Origin: Myotis daubentonii
Taxonomy: Eukaryota; Chordata; Mammalia; Chiroptera; Vespertilionidae
DNA: 64,000 bases
Assembly (NCBI RefSeq): GCF_963259705.1
Contig: NC_081848.1
Coordinates: 52,847,408 to 52,911,407 of the forward strand
Direction: 5' to 3'
Part shown: positions 43,998 to 55,314 of the stretch, one piece after another
How the letters are laid out: the number at the start of each line of letters is the position of its first letter
Position numbering within the stretch: position 1 is the first letter of the stretch
Made by a program: the position numbers and the translations under genes
The notes under the pieces: model-generated
Database searches by the model: none
Seen by the model: the letters and a program-made list of their open reading frames with translations, nothing else
Told to the model about the DNA's origin: nothing

Positions 43998-44228
43998 TAA
44001 GAGCTAACACTTGCTACATGCCAGTCATTAATCCAAGAAATCAGCATGTTATGTATTAACCCATTTGATTTCATGACAGCTCTGTAAAATAGGTCACTGT
44101 TATTATCATCTCCGTTTTACGGATGAGCAAACAGTTAAGTAATCTGCTCATGGTGTTGTCACCATTAAGTAGTGAAAGCAGGATCTAAACTCAGGCACAC
44201 CAGTCCCAGAGAGCATATGCTTCATTCA
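43998..44228 (-). repeat. MIR (antisense)
   Basis: GTATTAACCCATTTGATTTCATG, CATCTCCGTTTTACGGATGAG, ACAGTTAAGTAATCTGCTCA and AGTAGTGAAAGCAGGATCTAA, in reverse MIR order. Confidence 0.75.
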
Positions 44229-44429
44229 ATACAGATTTTCTCCTTCCAGTGTTGGTTTTTCTTCCATTCAGTCTCCGCTACCCAGTTCCACTGCTTTACC
44301 ATGAATTCTGCCATCTCCTCTACCTGCATCGTCTTCATAACACTAATTCAGCTATGCCCTCATCTGACCAACTTCCTCATCCTCCAGCAGGTCAATAAAA
44401 GCAACAATAAAGTAATGATAATAATAAAA

Positions 44430-44632
44430 TGCATATATGGTCTAAGTGTTTTTCACATATTAAAAACTATTAACGACAAAGGTCAGTAGCATTATCACTC
44501 TTCTACAGATGAGAAACCGAGACACAGAGAGGTTAAGTAACAAGTGCAATGTCACACAGGTCATAGATGATTGAGTCAGAATTTGAATTCAGTCAGGCCC
44601 CAGAGTTCACATTCTTATCTACTGTGCTAAGG
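44430..44632 (-). repeat. MIR (antisense)
   Basis: CTCTTCTACAGATGAGAAACC, ACACAGAGAGGTTAAGTAAC and GTCAGAATTTGAATTCAGTC. It is the second MIR within 200 bases of the previous one, in the same orientation. Confidence 0.75.
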
Positions 44633-45507
44633 ATGATAAACCTGGAGTTGTGGGGAAAATCATTACCATCTTGGGATTTTTTTTCTCAAACTACTCATGC
44701 CTACTCTCCAGTTCTAAATGTTTGCTTATTTGTTTATTTTGAAAGAGCTTCTCAGATGTTTTGGACATTGGCCGCATATTGAGAACCACGAATTAGATCA
44801 TTTCAACAACCTCCCAACTTGGCATTCTGGTTGAGTTCAACCTACTGTTGTCCTGCCAGCCTTGGTTAGGCCCACTTCATAGGAACAGGTCAGCGCTTGG
44901 CCTGAGAGTAGAGGCATCATGACCAGCACAATTGAATGAAGAATAAAAAAAGGCATCAGTATCAATAGCTTGGAGGGGCTGTAGCAAGCAGGGTCAGACA
45001 GATTTCTTAATGCCTTCATAAAGCTTGATGTGTGTGTTTTTCTCGCGTCCGTCTGATTTGATCTAATAGCCAGGACAAGGACCAACTGCTTACCTGGGCT
45101 TGCACAGGGCAGCAGTTTGCTCCTCATTAATCTGAAAGCTTCTAAAACAAGAAGAGAGAAGGAGAGCAAAGAAGGTAATCTTGTCATAGGTCCAAGGGAA
45201 AAGCAGTCTGGCTGAAACCTTTCAGTTCCCTTGGCCAGGAAGCAGCAATCTACGTAAACAGGAAGTTGAGAAGGTTGGGGGAGAGGGCAGTGGTTAGTTG
45301 GTGAGAACAAGAGCTGACGCCAGATCCGCGTAAGCGGTTACATGCAAAAGAGATTTCGATACAGGCCCAGACTTTGCATGTTAACCAGCCCCGCTCACTT
45401 TGGAGGCCTTTCATCAGGGTTGCTCTATGTGGTATGTGCTGGGCCCTGGATAAATCTTTGAGCACCTGCCCTTTTTTTTGTCAGTTGTCTGCTTAGGGTA
45501 GTTTTAC
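44633..45507. other. Unassigned DNA
   Basis: The 157-codon minus-strand frame at 44837-45310 has no domain I recognise and no supporting splice or conservation evidence. I treat it as non-coding. Confidence 0.4.
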
Positions 45508-45630
45508 TTTATCTCATTTAATAATCTAAACATTTTGTGAGAATGGGTTTACTGTTTCTGTGTTTTTAGGTAAGAAAACTAGCTCAGAGAGATTGTTACC
45601 TTGCCCAAATTCATTTACATTATACCAGTA
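45508..45630 (-). repeat. MIR fragment (antisense)
   Basis: TTATCTCATTTAATAATCTAA, then AGGTAAGAAAACTAGCTCAGA, then TTGCCCAAATTCATTTAC. Confidence 0.5.
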
Positions 45631-45706
45631 TACAACACTTTTGAAAACTGTCTCCTTTCTGTAAAAGTGACTATTAAGCATATAACCCATTAGAAAGGGG
45701 GTGCAT

Positions 45707-46162
45707 GTGTTTTCTAAGGGTACCATAACAAATTACCACAAACCTGCTGGCGTAAAATAGCAAATCCATTTTGTCATCATTCTGGAGGCCAGAAGTCTGC
45801 AATCAAGGTGTTGGCCGGTGACACTACTTCGGAAGGCTCTAGGGGGAGAATACTTCCTTGCCTCCTCTTAGTTTCTGGTCATTCCAGACATTCTTTGCTT
45901 GTGGCTGCATGACTCCATTTTCCTTCTCTGTCTTCACATGGTCTTTCTTCTTTGTTCCTAATCTCCTCTTCTGTCTTTTATAAGGACACTCATCATTGGA
46001 TTTACAGCCCACCTGGATAATCCAAGATGATCACATCTCAAGATCCTTAACTTAATTACAGCTTCAAAGACCCCTTTTGTCCAAATAAGTTAACATTCAC
46101 AGGGGCAAGGTATGAGGACATGGATGTATCTTTTTGGGAGCCACCATTCAACCAACACCAGG
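45707..46162 (-). mobile_element. MaLR LTR (MLT1-like), antisense
   Basis: GGTACCATAACAAATTACCAC, TCTGGAGGCCAGAAGTCTGCA, GTCTTCACATGGTCTTTCTTC, TTATAAGGACACTCATCATTGG and TTAACTTAATTACAGCTTCAAAG follow the antisense order of MLT1-type LTRs. Confidence 0.75.
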
Positions 46163-46237
46163 GGATATCATTATTAAAATATAAATGCAGATTTTGTAGT
46201 ATTTTGATAACCACAAGTTTGAGAGGGACATTATCTT

Positions 46238-46313
46238 TTTCTTTTTGATATCCTTTTCTGAGGATATTTTTTCCATTGCTTTTTAGAGAGAGAATGTAAG
46301 GGAGGTATGGAGG

Positions 46314-46366
<53 letters not shown>

Positions 46367-46519
46367 GGAAGAGACACATGGATTAGTTGCCTCCTGTACA
46401 TGCCCTGACCAGGGCCAGGGATTGAACCTGCAACCCAAATACGTGCCCTTGACCGGGAATCCAAGCTGAGACCGGTGCCTGGGCCGATGCTGTAACCACT
46501 TAGCAACACTGGCCAGAGT
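46238..46519 (-). mobile_element. tRNA-derived SINE (Ves-like) with expanded GA tract
   Basis: It has the reverse-oriented body TTGCCTCCTGTACATGCCCTG and GGGATTGAACCTGCAACCC, with a head ending ACTTAGCAACACTGGCCAG. GAGAGGGACATTATCTT (46221-46237) and GAGAGGAACATTATCTT (46520-46536) are the target duplication. The GAGA block of the SINE has expanded into a 46-base pure run. Confidence 0.85.
46316..46361. repeat. (GA)n microsatellite within a SINE
   Basis: About 23 uninterrupted GA/AG dinucleotides in the region that is GAGAGGAAGGGAGAGG in normal Ves copies. Confidence 0.95.
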
Positions 46520-46977
46520 GAGAGGAACATTATCTTGATTAATGTTCCCATGGCCAGATCCCCATTCTTTGAAAGAATAAATTTTTCCAAAATACTGCTC
46601 TCCCTAACCACTCCTACCCAAACCTTAGGTCTATCAGAATTTCAGGGCAAGGGAAGTGTATCACAAAGTGTATTTTGAAAATGCACTCCAAATGAAGATG
46701 ATATACCCTTCTCACAAAGCACATGACCACCCATGGTTGAGAATTATTTCTCTGAGGGAATGGTATAACACAGGCTGATGGGTGAAGGAGAGCCTCAGGG
46801 TATGTTGATTGTATGTTGAAAAAAGAAAGAGAAAAATCTAACAACAGTAGTGATTATGGAGATTCAAAGTTGAATCGACCTAAAGAACCTCAGAATCCAA
46901 AGGCCAGGGTTGAAAGGAAAGGCATGATTACTGTCCAGGAGAAACACTGTTGTCCCTGTGATGTGTCTGAGATACAA

Positions 46978-47508
46978 ATGCAGTCATGTCACTCTCTGCT
47001 TAAGATCTTCATTGGCTCCTGATGAATATTAAATGAATTTCATTTTCCTTATCACAGCACACAAGGACTCTGTAAACGAGCCTCTACTACTTGTTAGACT
47101 CATCTTTCACCACTCTTTCTCAAAGACCGTCTGCTCCTGCCACACCAAAATTCTTGCTATTTCCCAAACAAGTCATGTGCTTTATAGCTTTTCTAGCCTT
47201 GAACATTCTGTTACATCTGCTTGGAATGCTCTTCTCTCTTCTCTGCCTGGTAATTCCTACTGGCGCCTCAAGAGCAGTTTCCCTGCTGCTTCATCTGCAA
47301 TTTTTCTTTAAGAAGCCTCCCTACTCCTTTCCATTAATCGGCACCTTCTCTGCTGTGATTTCAAGTCAGTTTGTTCATGGGAATTGTTGACCTTTGTTTT
47401 ACCCAACCTTTCTCCAATACTTTGAGAGCTTTTAGAAAGAACTGCCATATTCATCCCTGAGTCCCCAGTATAGTAGGTGCTCAATAAACGTTTGCTGAAA
47501 AATGAAGG
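46978..47508 (+). repeat. L2 LINE 3' region
   Basis: CACTCTCTGCTTAAGATCTTC, ATTGGCTCCTGATGAATATT, CACACAAGGACTCTGTAAAC, TTGGAATGCTCTTCTCTCTTC and GTAGGTGCTCAATAAACGTTTGCTGAA run in L2 order to the 3' terminus. Frames at 47033-47390 are relics of decayed L2. Confidence 0.8.
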
Positions 47509-47948
47509 GACTGAGTCATCATGGCTTCAAGTTTGAAATACTTGGTTTGTTGACAGTGGGATTCACCCAGGCTTTCAATCTTTGTAAACCTGTCAGGCTA
47601 GAGCCACAGGCAGAGAAGAACATAGTGGCAGTCCTAACTGTAAGTCTATAAAAGGCACAAGAAGAAGGGATTGTAGGAAACTCAGTTTGGGAACATAATG
47701 GGGTTTAAGACAGATTGGGAGCTCTCAGTCCATTTCTCTACCTTCAACATGAAGACTACTACTGAAGTGGAATTATGTGTGGTTTTCGATCAATACCAGT
47801 GATAACACATCAGAAGGGGTAAGGATGACACTTCTATAACTAAGAAGTGTCAATACTGATAGCAGGGAGCTATATAGTTGTGGGATGAACTGGGGAACAG
47901 AAGACGAAAGGAAACATTTGTGAGACCCATTAGGAGTCTACTGAACAA
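47509..47948. other. Unassigned DNA
   Basis: No gene or nameable repeat was seen before the retropseudogene. Confidence 0.4.
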
Positions 47949-47963
47949 GTTAAGAGGGACTTG

Positions 47964-49612
47964 GGTCGGGGGGGGACGGGGGGCACGCTGCAGGGTTGAG
48001 GCCAGTGGACCGCCTGGAGGCAGACGCGATGCCCTACTCCAACCAGCCCACAGTGCGGATCACGGAGCTCACCAACGAGAATGTCAAGTATGCATGCATA
48101 TAAGCATAACCAATGGACATAAGATACTGGGGGGTAGGGGAGGCCAGGGGATTGTCAAGGGCGGGAAAAAAAGGAGACATATGTAATACTCTTTGTAATA
48201 CTTTAAGCAATAAAACAATAAAAAAAAAAGAATGTCAAGTTCACCATCGAGAATACGGACCTAACGGTGGCCATTTCTATTCGGAGGGTCTTCATCGCCG
48301 AGGTGACTATAACAGCCATTGACTGGGTTCAGATTGATGCCAATTCCTCAGTCCTTCACGACGAGTTCATCGCTTACAGGCTTGGATTAATCCCCCTCAC
48401 TAGTGATGACATTGTGGACAGGCGGCAGTACTCCTAGGACTGCACGTGTGAGGAGTTCTGCCCAGAGAGCTCCTTAGAGTTCACTCTCGACTTGCGATGC
48501 AATGAAGACCAGACTCCGCACGTCACCTCTGGAGACCTCATCTCCAGCAGCCCCCGGGTCATGCCAGTGACATCCTGGAATCGAAATAATGACCGCAATG
48601 ACTACGTGGACCAGGACGACATCCTCATCGTCAAGCTGCGAAAGGGCCAGGAGCTGAGACTCCGCATCTGTACCAAGAAGGGCTTTGGCAAGGGACATGC
48701 TAGGTGGAACCCGACTGCAGGGGTGGCTTTTGACTATGATCCTGACAATGCCCTAAGGCACACAGTGTACCCCAAGCCAGAGGAGGGGCCAAAGAGCGAG
48801 TACTCAGAGCTGGATGAAGATGATTCCCTGGCTCCATACGACCTCAGTGGTGAACAGGAGAGGTTTTACTACAATGTGGAGGCCCGTGGCTCTCTGCGCC
48901 CCGAAACCATCGTCCTCTCAGCCCTCTTTGGGTTGAAGAAGAAGCTGAGTGACTTACAGACCCAGTTGAGCCATGAGATCCTATAATTCACCATAAATTA
49001 GCTGAAGCTTATCCGCCTGAGCGGAAAAGGATCCGAGCAGCAGCTGTGCAGCAGGTCTCCTGAGACCCTCCTAGTTCCTGAAGTTCCAACAGCTGTACTT
49101 AGACTTATTGGCAAGCCATCAGCACCAACTAGAAAGGTAGCAGAGGGAAAGGGTGCCCCTCCCAGCCTTGCTAGGTCCCAGGTAGATTACGGGTGCCCCT
49201 GGTATTTGAGGCAGGACAGTCCTTCACTGTGCATGCAGCATCCCTGGCCCTGCCTGCTAATGGCCACATCTCCCCAGAACTCAGACTTCCCTCCCCCCCT
49301 GGTCTGCTTGTAGAAGTCGTACTGCTTCCTTGTTGAAAACCAGTGAGCTAGGCCCTCCTCTTTCGGTTATTTCAGCTCTTGACTTACTTTCTCTATGAAA
49401 GTTAGCATTCTCACAGTTGTACCTTAGGTTTCTGCTGTTAGGATTGAGTGTTAGAAGGCTCATTCAGGCCGCCTACAAACCCAGCCCCTGACCATGGTCA
49501 GCCTATGCTTTGCTCAAATTCCCAAGCGTCTTTAGACCTTGGCTGTCCCTCCCCTACCTCATCCCCAAATAAACCCTGTATTTCATTCTCTAAAAAAGAA
49601 AAAAAAAAAAAA
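47964..49612 (+). pseudogene. POLR2C: Processed pseudogene of POLR2C (RNA polymerase II subunit RPB3)
   Basis: RPB3 is a 275-residue assembly subunit of RNA polymerase II. The copy has a short 5' UTR, ATG at 48029 (MPYSNQPTVRITELTNENVK), and continues after an L1 insertion with [25 protein letters not shown] text, [15 protein letters not shown] and, in a 164-codon open stretch (48492-48986), [36 protein letters not shown] and [12 protein letters not shown]. There are no introns, a 3' UTR with AATAAA (49569) and a poly-A at 49592-49612. GTTAAGAGGGACTTG (47949-47963) and GGTAAGAGGGATTTG (49613-49627) are the target duplication. It is disabled by a TAG at 48435-48437 (in a CTCC-TAG context after Gln-Tyr-Ser), the L1 insertion in the first coding block and a premature end after HEIL. 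Confidence 0.95.
48090..48228 (+). mobile_element. 5'-truncated L1 (bat type) inside the POLR2C pseudogene
   Basis: A 139-base L1 3' end: AACCAATGGACATAAGATACT, a G-rich tract, GGAGACATATGTAATACTC and AAGCAATAAAACAATAAAAA. AGAATGTCAAGT occurs exactly at 48078-48089 and 48229-48240, a perfect 12-bp target duplication. The same 3' end type is seen in antisense in the HAL1 copy at 27115-27250. Confidence 0.93.
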
Positions 49613-49627
49613 GGTAAGAGGGATTTG

Positions 49628-49854
49628 ATCTTGGGCCCCATTGGCTGGTATACACATATTGTTTGAGAGTTTATTATATTCTTAGTTCCTGCCACTCTTA
49701 CCTAATTATGAAAAAAGTGGATCATATTGCCCACCTCTGGCATTTGTTTAGGGCATCTGATCCATAGGCTGGGAACAGTTATGAGTCTTGGTATTAGAAC
49801 TCTTCTTAAAATAATGTTAGCAACATCTGAATCAGTTGGCTCAAGCATCACAGT
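49628..49854. other. Unassigned DNA
   Basis: Short stretch downstream of the retropseudogene with nothing identifiable. Confidence 0.4.
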
Positions 49855-50040
49855 ATAATCCAAGGTCTAAAACCAGGGTGCATACCAATTGGATAAGTTA
49901 TTTAACTTTTATGTGCCTCAATTTCCTCTTTAGTAAATGGGTATGATATAATAGTATATACCTCATAAGGTTGTATTAAAAATATAACGGATTACTTAAC
50001 CGTTAATAAGAGTGATCAATAAGCATTATCTATTATTATA
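49855..50040 (+). repeat. MIR
   Basis: TTGGATAAGTTATTTAACTTT, then GTGCCTCAATTTCCTCTTTAG, then TATACCTCATAAGGTTGTATT, in sense MIR order. Confidence 0.8.
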
Positions 50041-50970
50041 ACTATTAAGAAGCAATTACAAAATAATTGTAATTATGTGAGATGGTGGATATGTTAACTA
50101 ACCTTATTGGAGGAACCATTTTACAGTATGTATGTGTATCCAATCATCAAGTTAGACATCTTAACTTTACACAATATGTCAATTCTCAAGAAAGCTTGGG
50201 TGGAGGGAGGCAAATACTCTAAAGTGCCACCTTCTGAACTGAAACAATAATAGTTATATTTTTCTAGCATGATAGGATCTGTATTAGTTAAGACTCTTAA
50301 AGATGCAAATGACAGAAACTCAGTTCAAACTAGCTTATGCCAAAAAGAGGACTTTCTTGACGTGTCTGAAAAGCCTAGGGTTATGGATACCAGTCAATAC
50401 AGCTGGTTTTAGAGGCAAAAGGTGCCAGCACAGGACTTGGCTTTTTATTTAATCTCTCAGTTCTGCTTTTCTTCTATGTTAATTATATTCTCAGACAGGC
50501 TTCTCTCGTAGAAACGATATTGCTATTGACAATTTCAGACTTGCATTCCCACAAGTTAATCATGGTAGAGAGATCTATCAAAAATTTCAACACTGATTCT
50601 CATTGATCCAAAGCAAATCAAATGCTTATTCCTAACCCAACCACTGTCTTTCTGTTTGGCAAGGCCTGGATTGTGTGCCTACCACTGAGTGAGTAGTAGG
50701 GCCTTTCCACAAAGACAAATTAAGGTGTGGTGTCCAGAAGAAAAGCAATGGGAGGCAGAGAAGGACAGATTCAGGCTTGGGGGAGCCCGAAGCTTTATTG
50801 TTTTGGGCCTTTGCTTAATAAAAATATTACAAAATCACAAATTTAAAAATAAGTATTAAACTGAATATTACTAAGAATAAAAAAATAAATCACATCAAAT
50901 TATTGGAATGTTGGTGATTTGGTTCCTTTCTTTAAGTCTATTTAGGCAATTTGCCAGAAATGCTTATATT
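50041..50970. other. Unassigned AT-rich DNA
   Basis: No gene or clear repeat was seen. Confidence 0.4.
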
Positions 50971-50987
50971 TAAATGCTTCTTGATTG

Positions 50988-51244
50988 CCTGTCCTAGCTG
51001 GTTTGGCTCAGTGGATAGAGCGTTGGCCGGTGGACTAAAGGGTCTCAGGTTCAAATCCGGTCAAGGGCAGGTACCTTGGTTGCAGGCTCCTCCCCAGCCC
51101 CGGCCCTGGTCAGGACTCATGCAGGAGGCAACCAATAGATGTGTTTCTCTCAAATCAATGTTTCTCTTTGTCTTTCCCTCTCTTTTCCACTCTCCCTAAA
51201 AAAATCAATGGAAAAATATCCTCGGGGGAGGATAACTAAATAAA
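50988..51244 (+). mobile_element. Ves SINE with 17-bp target-site duplication
   Basis: It has a head CTAGCTGGTTTGGCTCAGTGG, B box GGTTCAAATCCGGTCAAGG, an unusual CCCCGGCCCTGGTCAGGACTC insert in the body and AAAAATCAATGGAAA. TAAATGCTTCTTGATTG is repeated exactly at 50971-50987 and 51245-51261. Confidence 0.93.
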
Positions 51245-51261
51245 TAAATGCTTCTTGATTG

Positions 51262-51759
51262 TAATGTGGCTTCCTCTCCCCATCTAGAACGCTCCATAAT
51301 TCCTAGACTCTCCCAGCATTTACAGGAACCCATGTAGCTGGGGCTCTGAAGCTTAAAACTTTGTTAGCTTCACAATAAATTCACCTCTGGACATAGGGCA
51401 AGCAAAAACAACAGATGTCTATTTCTTATTAGCAATTTTTTGTTTTGTTTTAAAGAATGGTGATCTGCACATATATCCAAATAACTCTGCTCAGGCCACC
51501 GCGTCTGGGGAACCTTGAGTCTTGGCAGAACAAGTGATCATCATTTTGTACTTTGTGGCACTGGCCAAACCCAGCTGGATTTTTGCTACACTGATTTTAA
51601 CAGCTCTGCACTCACGTAATTCAGTGCTTTAAAAGGCCATGTTTTATTTGGCACTGATGCTTTCAACAAATTTACAGGGACCGTTGGCCTGAGGAGTCAA
51701 AAGCTGAACCTGTTCTCCCTCAGCTCCTGGCCATGTCCTAATTTCTTCCTTCTTCTCAT
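51262..51759. other. Unassigned DNA
   Basis: No gene or nameable repeat was seen. Confidence 0.4.
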
Positions 51760-51839
51760 CTATTTTTTCTTCCACCCCTTACTTCTCATCTTCCTCCTTC
51801 CCTTCCTCCACTTTTCCTTCTTCCCTTTCCTCTTCCCCC

Positions 51840-52110
51840 CTGATTGTTTTGACAGATCTTTCAGTTCAGACAGTACATCACACATGAGGCCTAAATTATG
51901 AGCAAATTCCACTGACGTCAGGCCATTTGTACATCCAGTGAACTTGGCTCGGTTTTTGGCATTTGAGCTGTGTCCATTGGAGACGCAGACAAGTGCCTTC
52001 AGGGCAACAGAGGCATTCCAGATGGTGGTGCTCAGATAGGCTCCCCAGCACACTGCCTCCCATCTGGGCCAGCACTCTGAATGCCATAGGCCACTCTCAG
52101 CACATCCCCT
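51840..52110 (-). pseudogene. hAT-transposase-like coding fragment, decayed
   Basis: In the minus-strand frame the segment RAKFTGCTNGLTSVEFAHN followed by LGLMCDVLSELKDLS, and before it WEAVCWGAYLSTTIWNASV, resembles the helical insertion and flanking region of KIAA1586/ZBED-type hAT transposase-related proteins, where (K/A)F-G-LTS-EF--NLGLM-D-L-EL-DLS is conserved. The frame is open for 152 codons, but the N-terminal third and the lysine-rich C-terminal third (poly-purine DNA at 51760-51838) do not fit the family. A zinc finger and the catalytic acidic residues are not seen. It could be a transposon relic or a retrocopy of a domesticated hAT gene. Identification is tentative. Confidence 0.45.
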
Positions 52111-52349
52111 TAGCTGCTGTTGACTCTTGGAAGCAGCGCAGCAACCATACTGTGACTTATCAGGGGAAACCTGCAGATGATTAACTCTGAGCCCATTATA
52201 TGCTGCATTTCCATCCAAGCGGACTCCAGGCTCAGGGTAAACGCAGGGTAGGAGAGAGGGCAGACACAGTGGAACACCAGGAGTTTGGCAGCAATTGTAA
52301 ATGCTTTCCCCAGCAAAGGAGACATATCAGTAGGAGAAGCAAAACATTT

Positions 52350-52425
52350 CGAGATATACAAACTTGGGTTCAAGTGCCTGCTATGTCACTCATTACCTGT
52401 GTGAACTTGAAAGATTGTGGTGGAT
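52350..52425 (+). repeat. MIR fragment
   Basis: AACTTGGGTTCAAGTGCCTGC, then ATGTCACTCATTACCTGTGTG, the sense MIR tRNA-like/core join. Confidence 0.65.
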
Positions 52426-54374
52426 ATCTGTCAAGTGTTCTTTCCCACACTGCTACTTCTGGAAACAGCAACTGTTTTCCTTTGGGGCACTGCTTTCCTA
52501 GTCCATAAGGCTCAGAGCTCTGTCCTCCGAACCCCAGCCCCTCCTCTTTCCTATCCCTCAGTGATAGTACCTACCCAGCGGGGCCAATGAGTGTCCCAGC
52601 CCCCCGGACATAGCGAAGTCCACGGTTTATGCCAGCCATTATTGTGATTTCTTGAAAATTTCACATTTCTAAATTGGATCAAAGCTCTCTATGAATGTTA
52701 ATATACCTTACAACTCCAAAACGAGGGAGGAAGGAAAACAGCTATCACGCTAGCTAGGAGAAATGGAGACATCTAAAGTTAAACGGTTTGCCTCCACTCC
52801 CCTGAACCACTGCCACAGCTACCCAGATTTATGGAGGCAATGTGGGATTACACATATGTGAATTTTCCTGGCAGCTGAAGATTATTCTTTCAAGGATTAA
52901 AGGACCTCTTTTTTTTCTGTTTAAACATATTATTCACAGACTTTTCTGACATGTTTAACACACTTCCCTTACTTTATGAAAGATACCACATTTAACCTCT
53001 TCTGGATGGCAAGGAGTCATCAGAATGAATAGTTCATTCTGTGTGATAACATAGTTTGGGGCTTTTTAAAAAAAAGTTTGTCCCACCCTGCACTTCCTAG
53101 CTCCTTCCTGCTCACCCAAGCACCACAGGGTGAGCTCCCCACAAGAATGAGCTTCATTCATAGCCAAAGCTCTGATTCTCTTCCTGTCTTACATCTCCCT
53201 TCCTGATGTGTTCTTGCATTCCTCTGGCTCTTGACCTTCTGTTTGCTTCCCGCTTCAAGTCCAGCAGTTTCCCCCCTTAGATCTCACCTGTGATCCAGCT
53301 GCTCTGTAACTGACCTTTGGTTCTCTTCCTCATATGCCATTCTGCCTTTGCCCTTGGGCCCTGTTCTGCCTCCAGCTGGCACTTGTACTGAGCCACGCTA
53401 GGGTCCCATGACAAGGGATCAGATGCTAGTGTTCCTGTTGCCTTTCACATGGTTAAATGGCCTGGATCATTTACTTCAGGGACAAACAACCTTACACACC
53501 ACCATGGCCCTTAGAGTAAGACAAAATATCTGGGTGTAGAAGAAGGGTTATGACAGATATGCACACTGCTGCAGGGGGCACACTGTAATTGAGCAGTTCA
53601 GATATCAGTTCTCTGGGGAGTGTCAGTTACCATGGTTACTTGGGTTGTAGATGCTTTGTTGGAATGGTTACATTTCCAACCCTGACAGCCAGGTTCAATT
53701 GCTGGTTCCTGTATTGCCCAGGCCCTGCTTCCTCTTGTTCTCTCTCTGCTGACTCATGAGCCCAAGCCCACCTAGCTTATAACATCCTCTTTCTGCTTCA
53801 ACTCTTCATCTCCATAAAAAAGACATAAAGATGAGTTAGTGAAACATAAAAATGTATGTATACACATGTGGAAATGGATCTTACCCTTTGTAAGGGTTAA
53901 AGGCAGCTGACATGCTAAAAATATTCTGAAAGAATGGATGCTCTTGGGTAAGCTATAGGAAACATTGCAAAACACAAAGCATGCAACATTTAATGTATAA
54001 ACATCTCAGTTCCACTTTAAGAACTTCAGAGACTCCTGACCAATACCATGCTCTCAACAACCCTCTGAGAAGCTGCTTCTGCCTCCTTCACATGGAGCTG
54101 GTCCATCTGTCTGTCTAGCAACAAAGCACAGAGGAGCCTAGCCCAGAGGCCCCACCTTCAAAATGCATGCAGAAGCTTCCTCCTCTCTCCCCACCCCCCC
54201 CCCCCTGCCCAATTCTGCTCCCCCTTGCTTCGCAATCCCATGCACACTTGAATGCAGCGATCCTCAAACCTGGCCCCATGTCAGAATCTCCAGAGAGCAG
54301 TGTAAAATTCTGGTGTCCAGGCCCAACACAACCGATTAAATCGAAATTATGGGTGGGGGCCCAAGCATGAAATT
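52426..54374. other. Unassigned DNA
   Basis: No gene or nameable repeat was seen. A poly-C tract lies at about 54195-54205. Confidence 0.4.
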
Positions 54375-54540
54375 TCCCCTTAACATTTTATTGAGAAAAA
54401 CTGCAAACATGCAATTTGCAAGACACATATATCCATCACCTAGATCATCCTTTTAGCATTTTATTCTACTTGTCTATCCATCTTCTGGCATTTTACTAAC
54501 ATTCCTCTAAACATCCATTAATGCATTTCATTTTTTTTAT
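54375..54540 (-). mobile_element. L1 3' end fragment (antisense)
   Basis: ACATTTTATTGAGAAAAACTG, CATATATCCATCACCTAGATC and CTTTTAGCATTTTATTCTAC resemble the antisense 3' UTR of an old L1. Confidence 0.45.
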
Positions 54541-54567
54541 ACATTTTAAAGTAAATTAATTACTAGG

Positions 54568-54745
54568 TCCTATGGAGAGGGGAGAATGGAGAGTTAGTGC
54601 TTAATGGCCACAGTTTCTGTTTGGGGTGATGAAAAAGGTACAGAAATAGATACTGGTGATGGTTGCACGGTATTGTGAATGCAATTAATGCCACTAACTT
54701 GTACACTTAAAATGATTATAAAGGTAAATTTTATCATACAGACAT
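54568..54745 (+). mobile_element. L1 3' UTR fragment
   Basis: TACTGGTGATGGTTGCACGG, AATGCCACTAACTTGTACACTT and AAAGGTAAATTTTATCATAC are the sense 3' end of L1M elements. Confidence 0.75.
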
Positions 54746-54867
54746 TATATATGCATATGGTGCATATGTGTATTTTTAAATCATAATTTTTTAAAACAGT
54801 AAATTGCAAATAATGATATATTATTTCCTGAACTTAGATAGTGTGTATGTGTTTCATTATCATTTCT

Positions 54868-55028
54868 TTTTAAAAATATGCTTTTATTGATTTTTTTAGA
54901 GATAGAGGATGGGAGAAGGATAGAGAGATAAAAACATCGATGAGCCCCCTACTGGGAATGGAGCCGCAAACTGAGCATGTTCCCTGACCAGGAATGAAAC
55001 TAGACCTTAACCACACCAGCCAGGCTCG
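54868..55028 (-). mobile_element. Ves SINE, internally shortened
   Basis: TTTTATTGATTTTTTTAGAG, AAAACATCGATGAGCCCCC, then a shortened body ending CACACCAGCCAGGCTC. The segment between the CATCGATGAG block and CCCCTACTGGG is missing. Confidence 0.85.
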
Positions 55029-55082
55029 TTATTCTTTATACTGTACACATATATTATAGATATTGCTGAATAGAAAGACTTT

Positions 55083-55314
55083 TAAAATATGCTTTTATTG
55101 ATTTTTAGAGAAAGAGGAAGGGAGGGGGATAGAGAGATAGAAACATTGATGAGAGAGAACATTATTGATCAGCTGCCTCCTCCATGGCCATGGCCCCTAC
55201 CCACTACTGGGGATTGAGCCTGCAACTGAGGTACATGCCCTTGACCAGAATCGAACCTGGGACCCTTCATTCCGCAGGACAGCAGTCTATCCACTGTGCC
55301 AAACTGGCTAGGGC
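55083..55314 (-). mobile_element. Ves SINE
   Basis: It has GCTTTTATTGATTTTTAGAG, GAAACATTGATGAGAGAG, CCAGAATCGAACCTGGGACC and CTATCCACTGTGCCAAACTGG. It lies 55 bases from the previous SINE in the same orientation. Confidence 0.92.

Noticed and set aside
44837..45310. 157-codon minus-strand frame as a gene
   Set aside because: No domain, no neighbouring exon signals and a composition like the surrounding non-coding DNA.
48492..48986. Working POLR2C gene or exon
   Set aside because: No introns, poly-A tail, target-site duplication, an internal TAG and an L1 insertion. It is a processed pseudogene.
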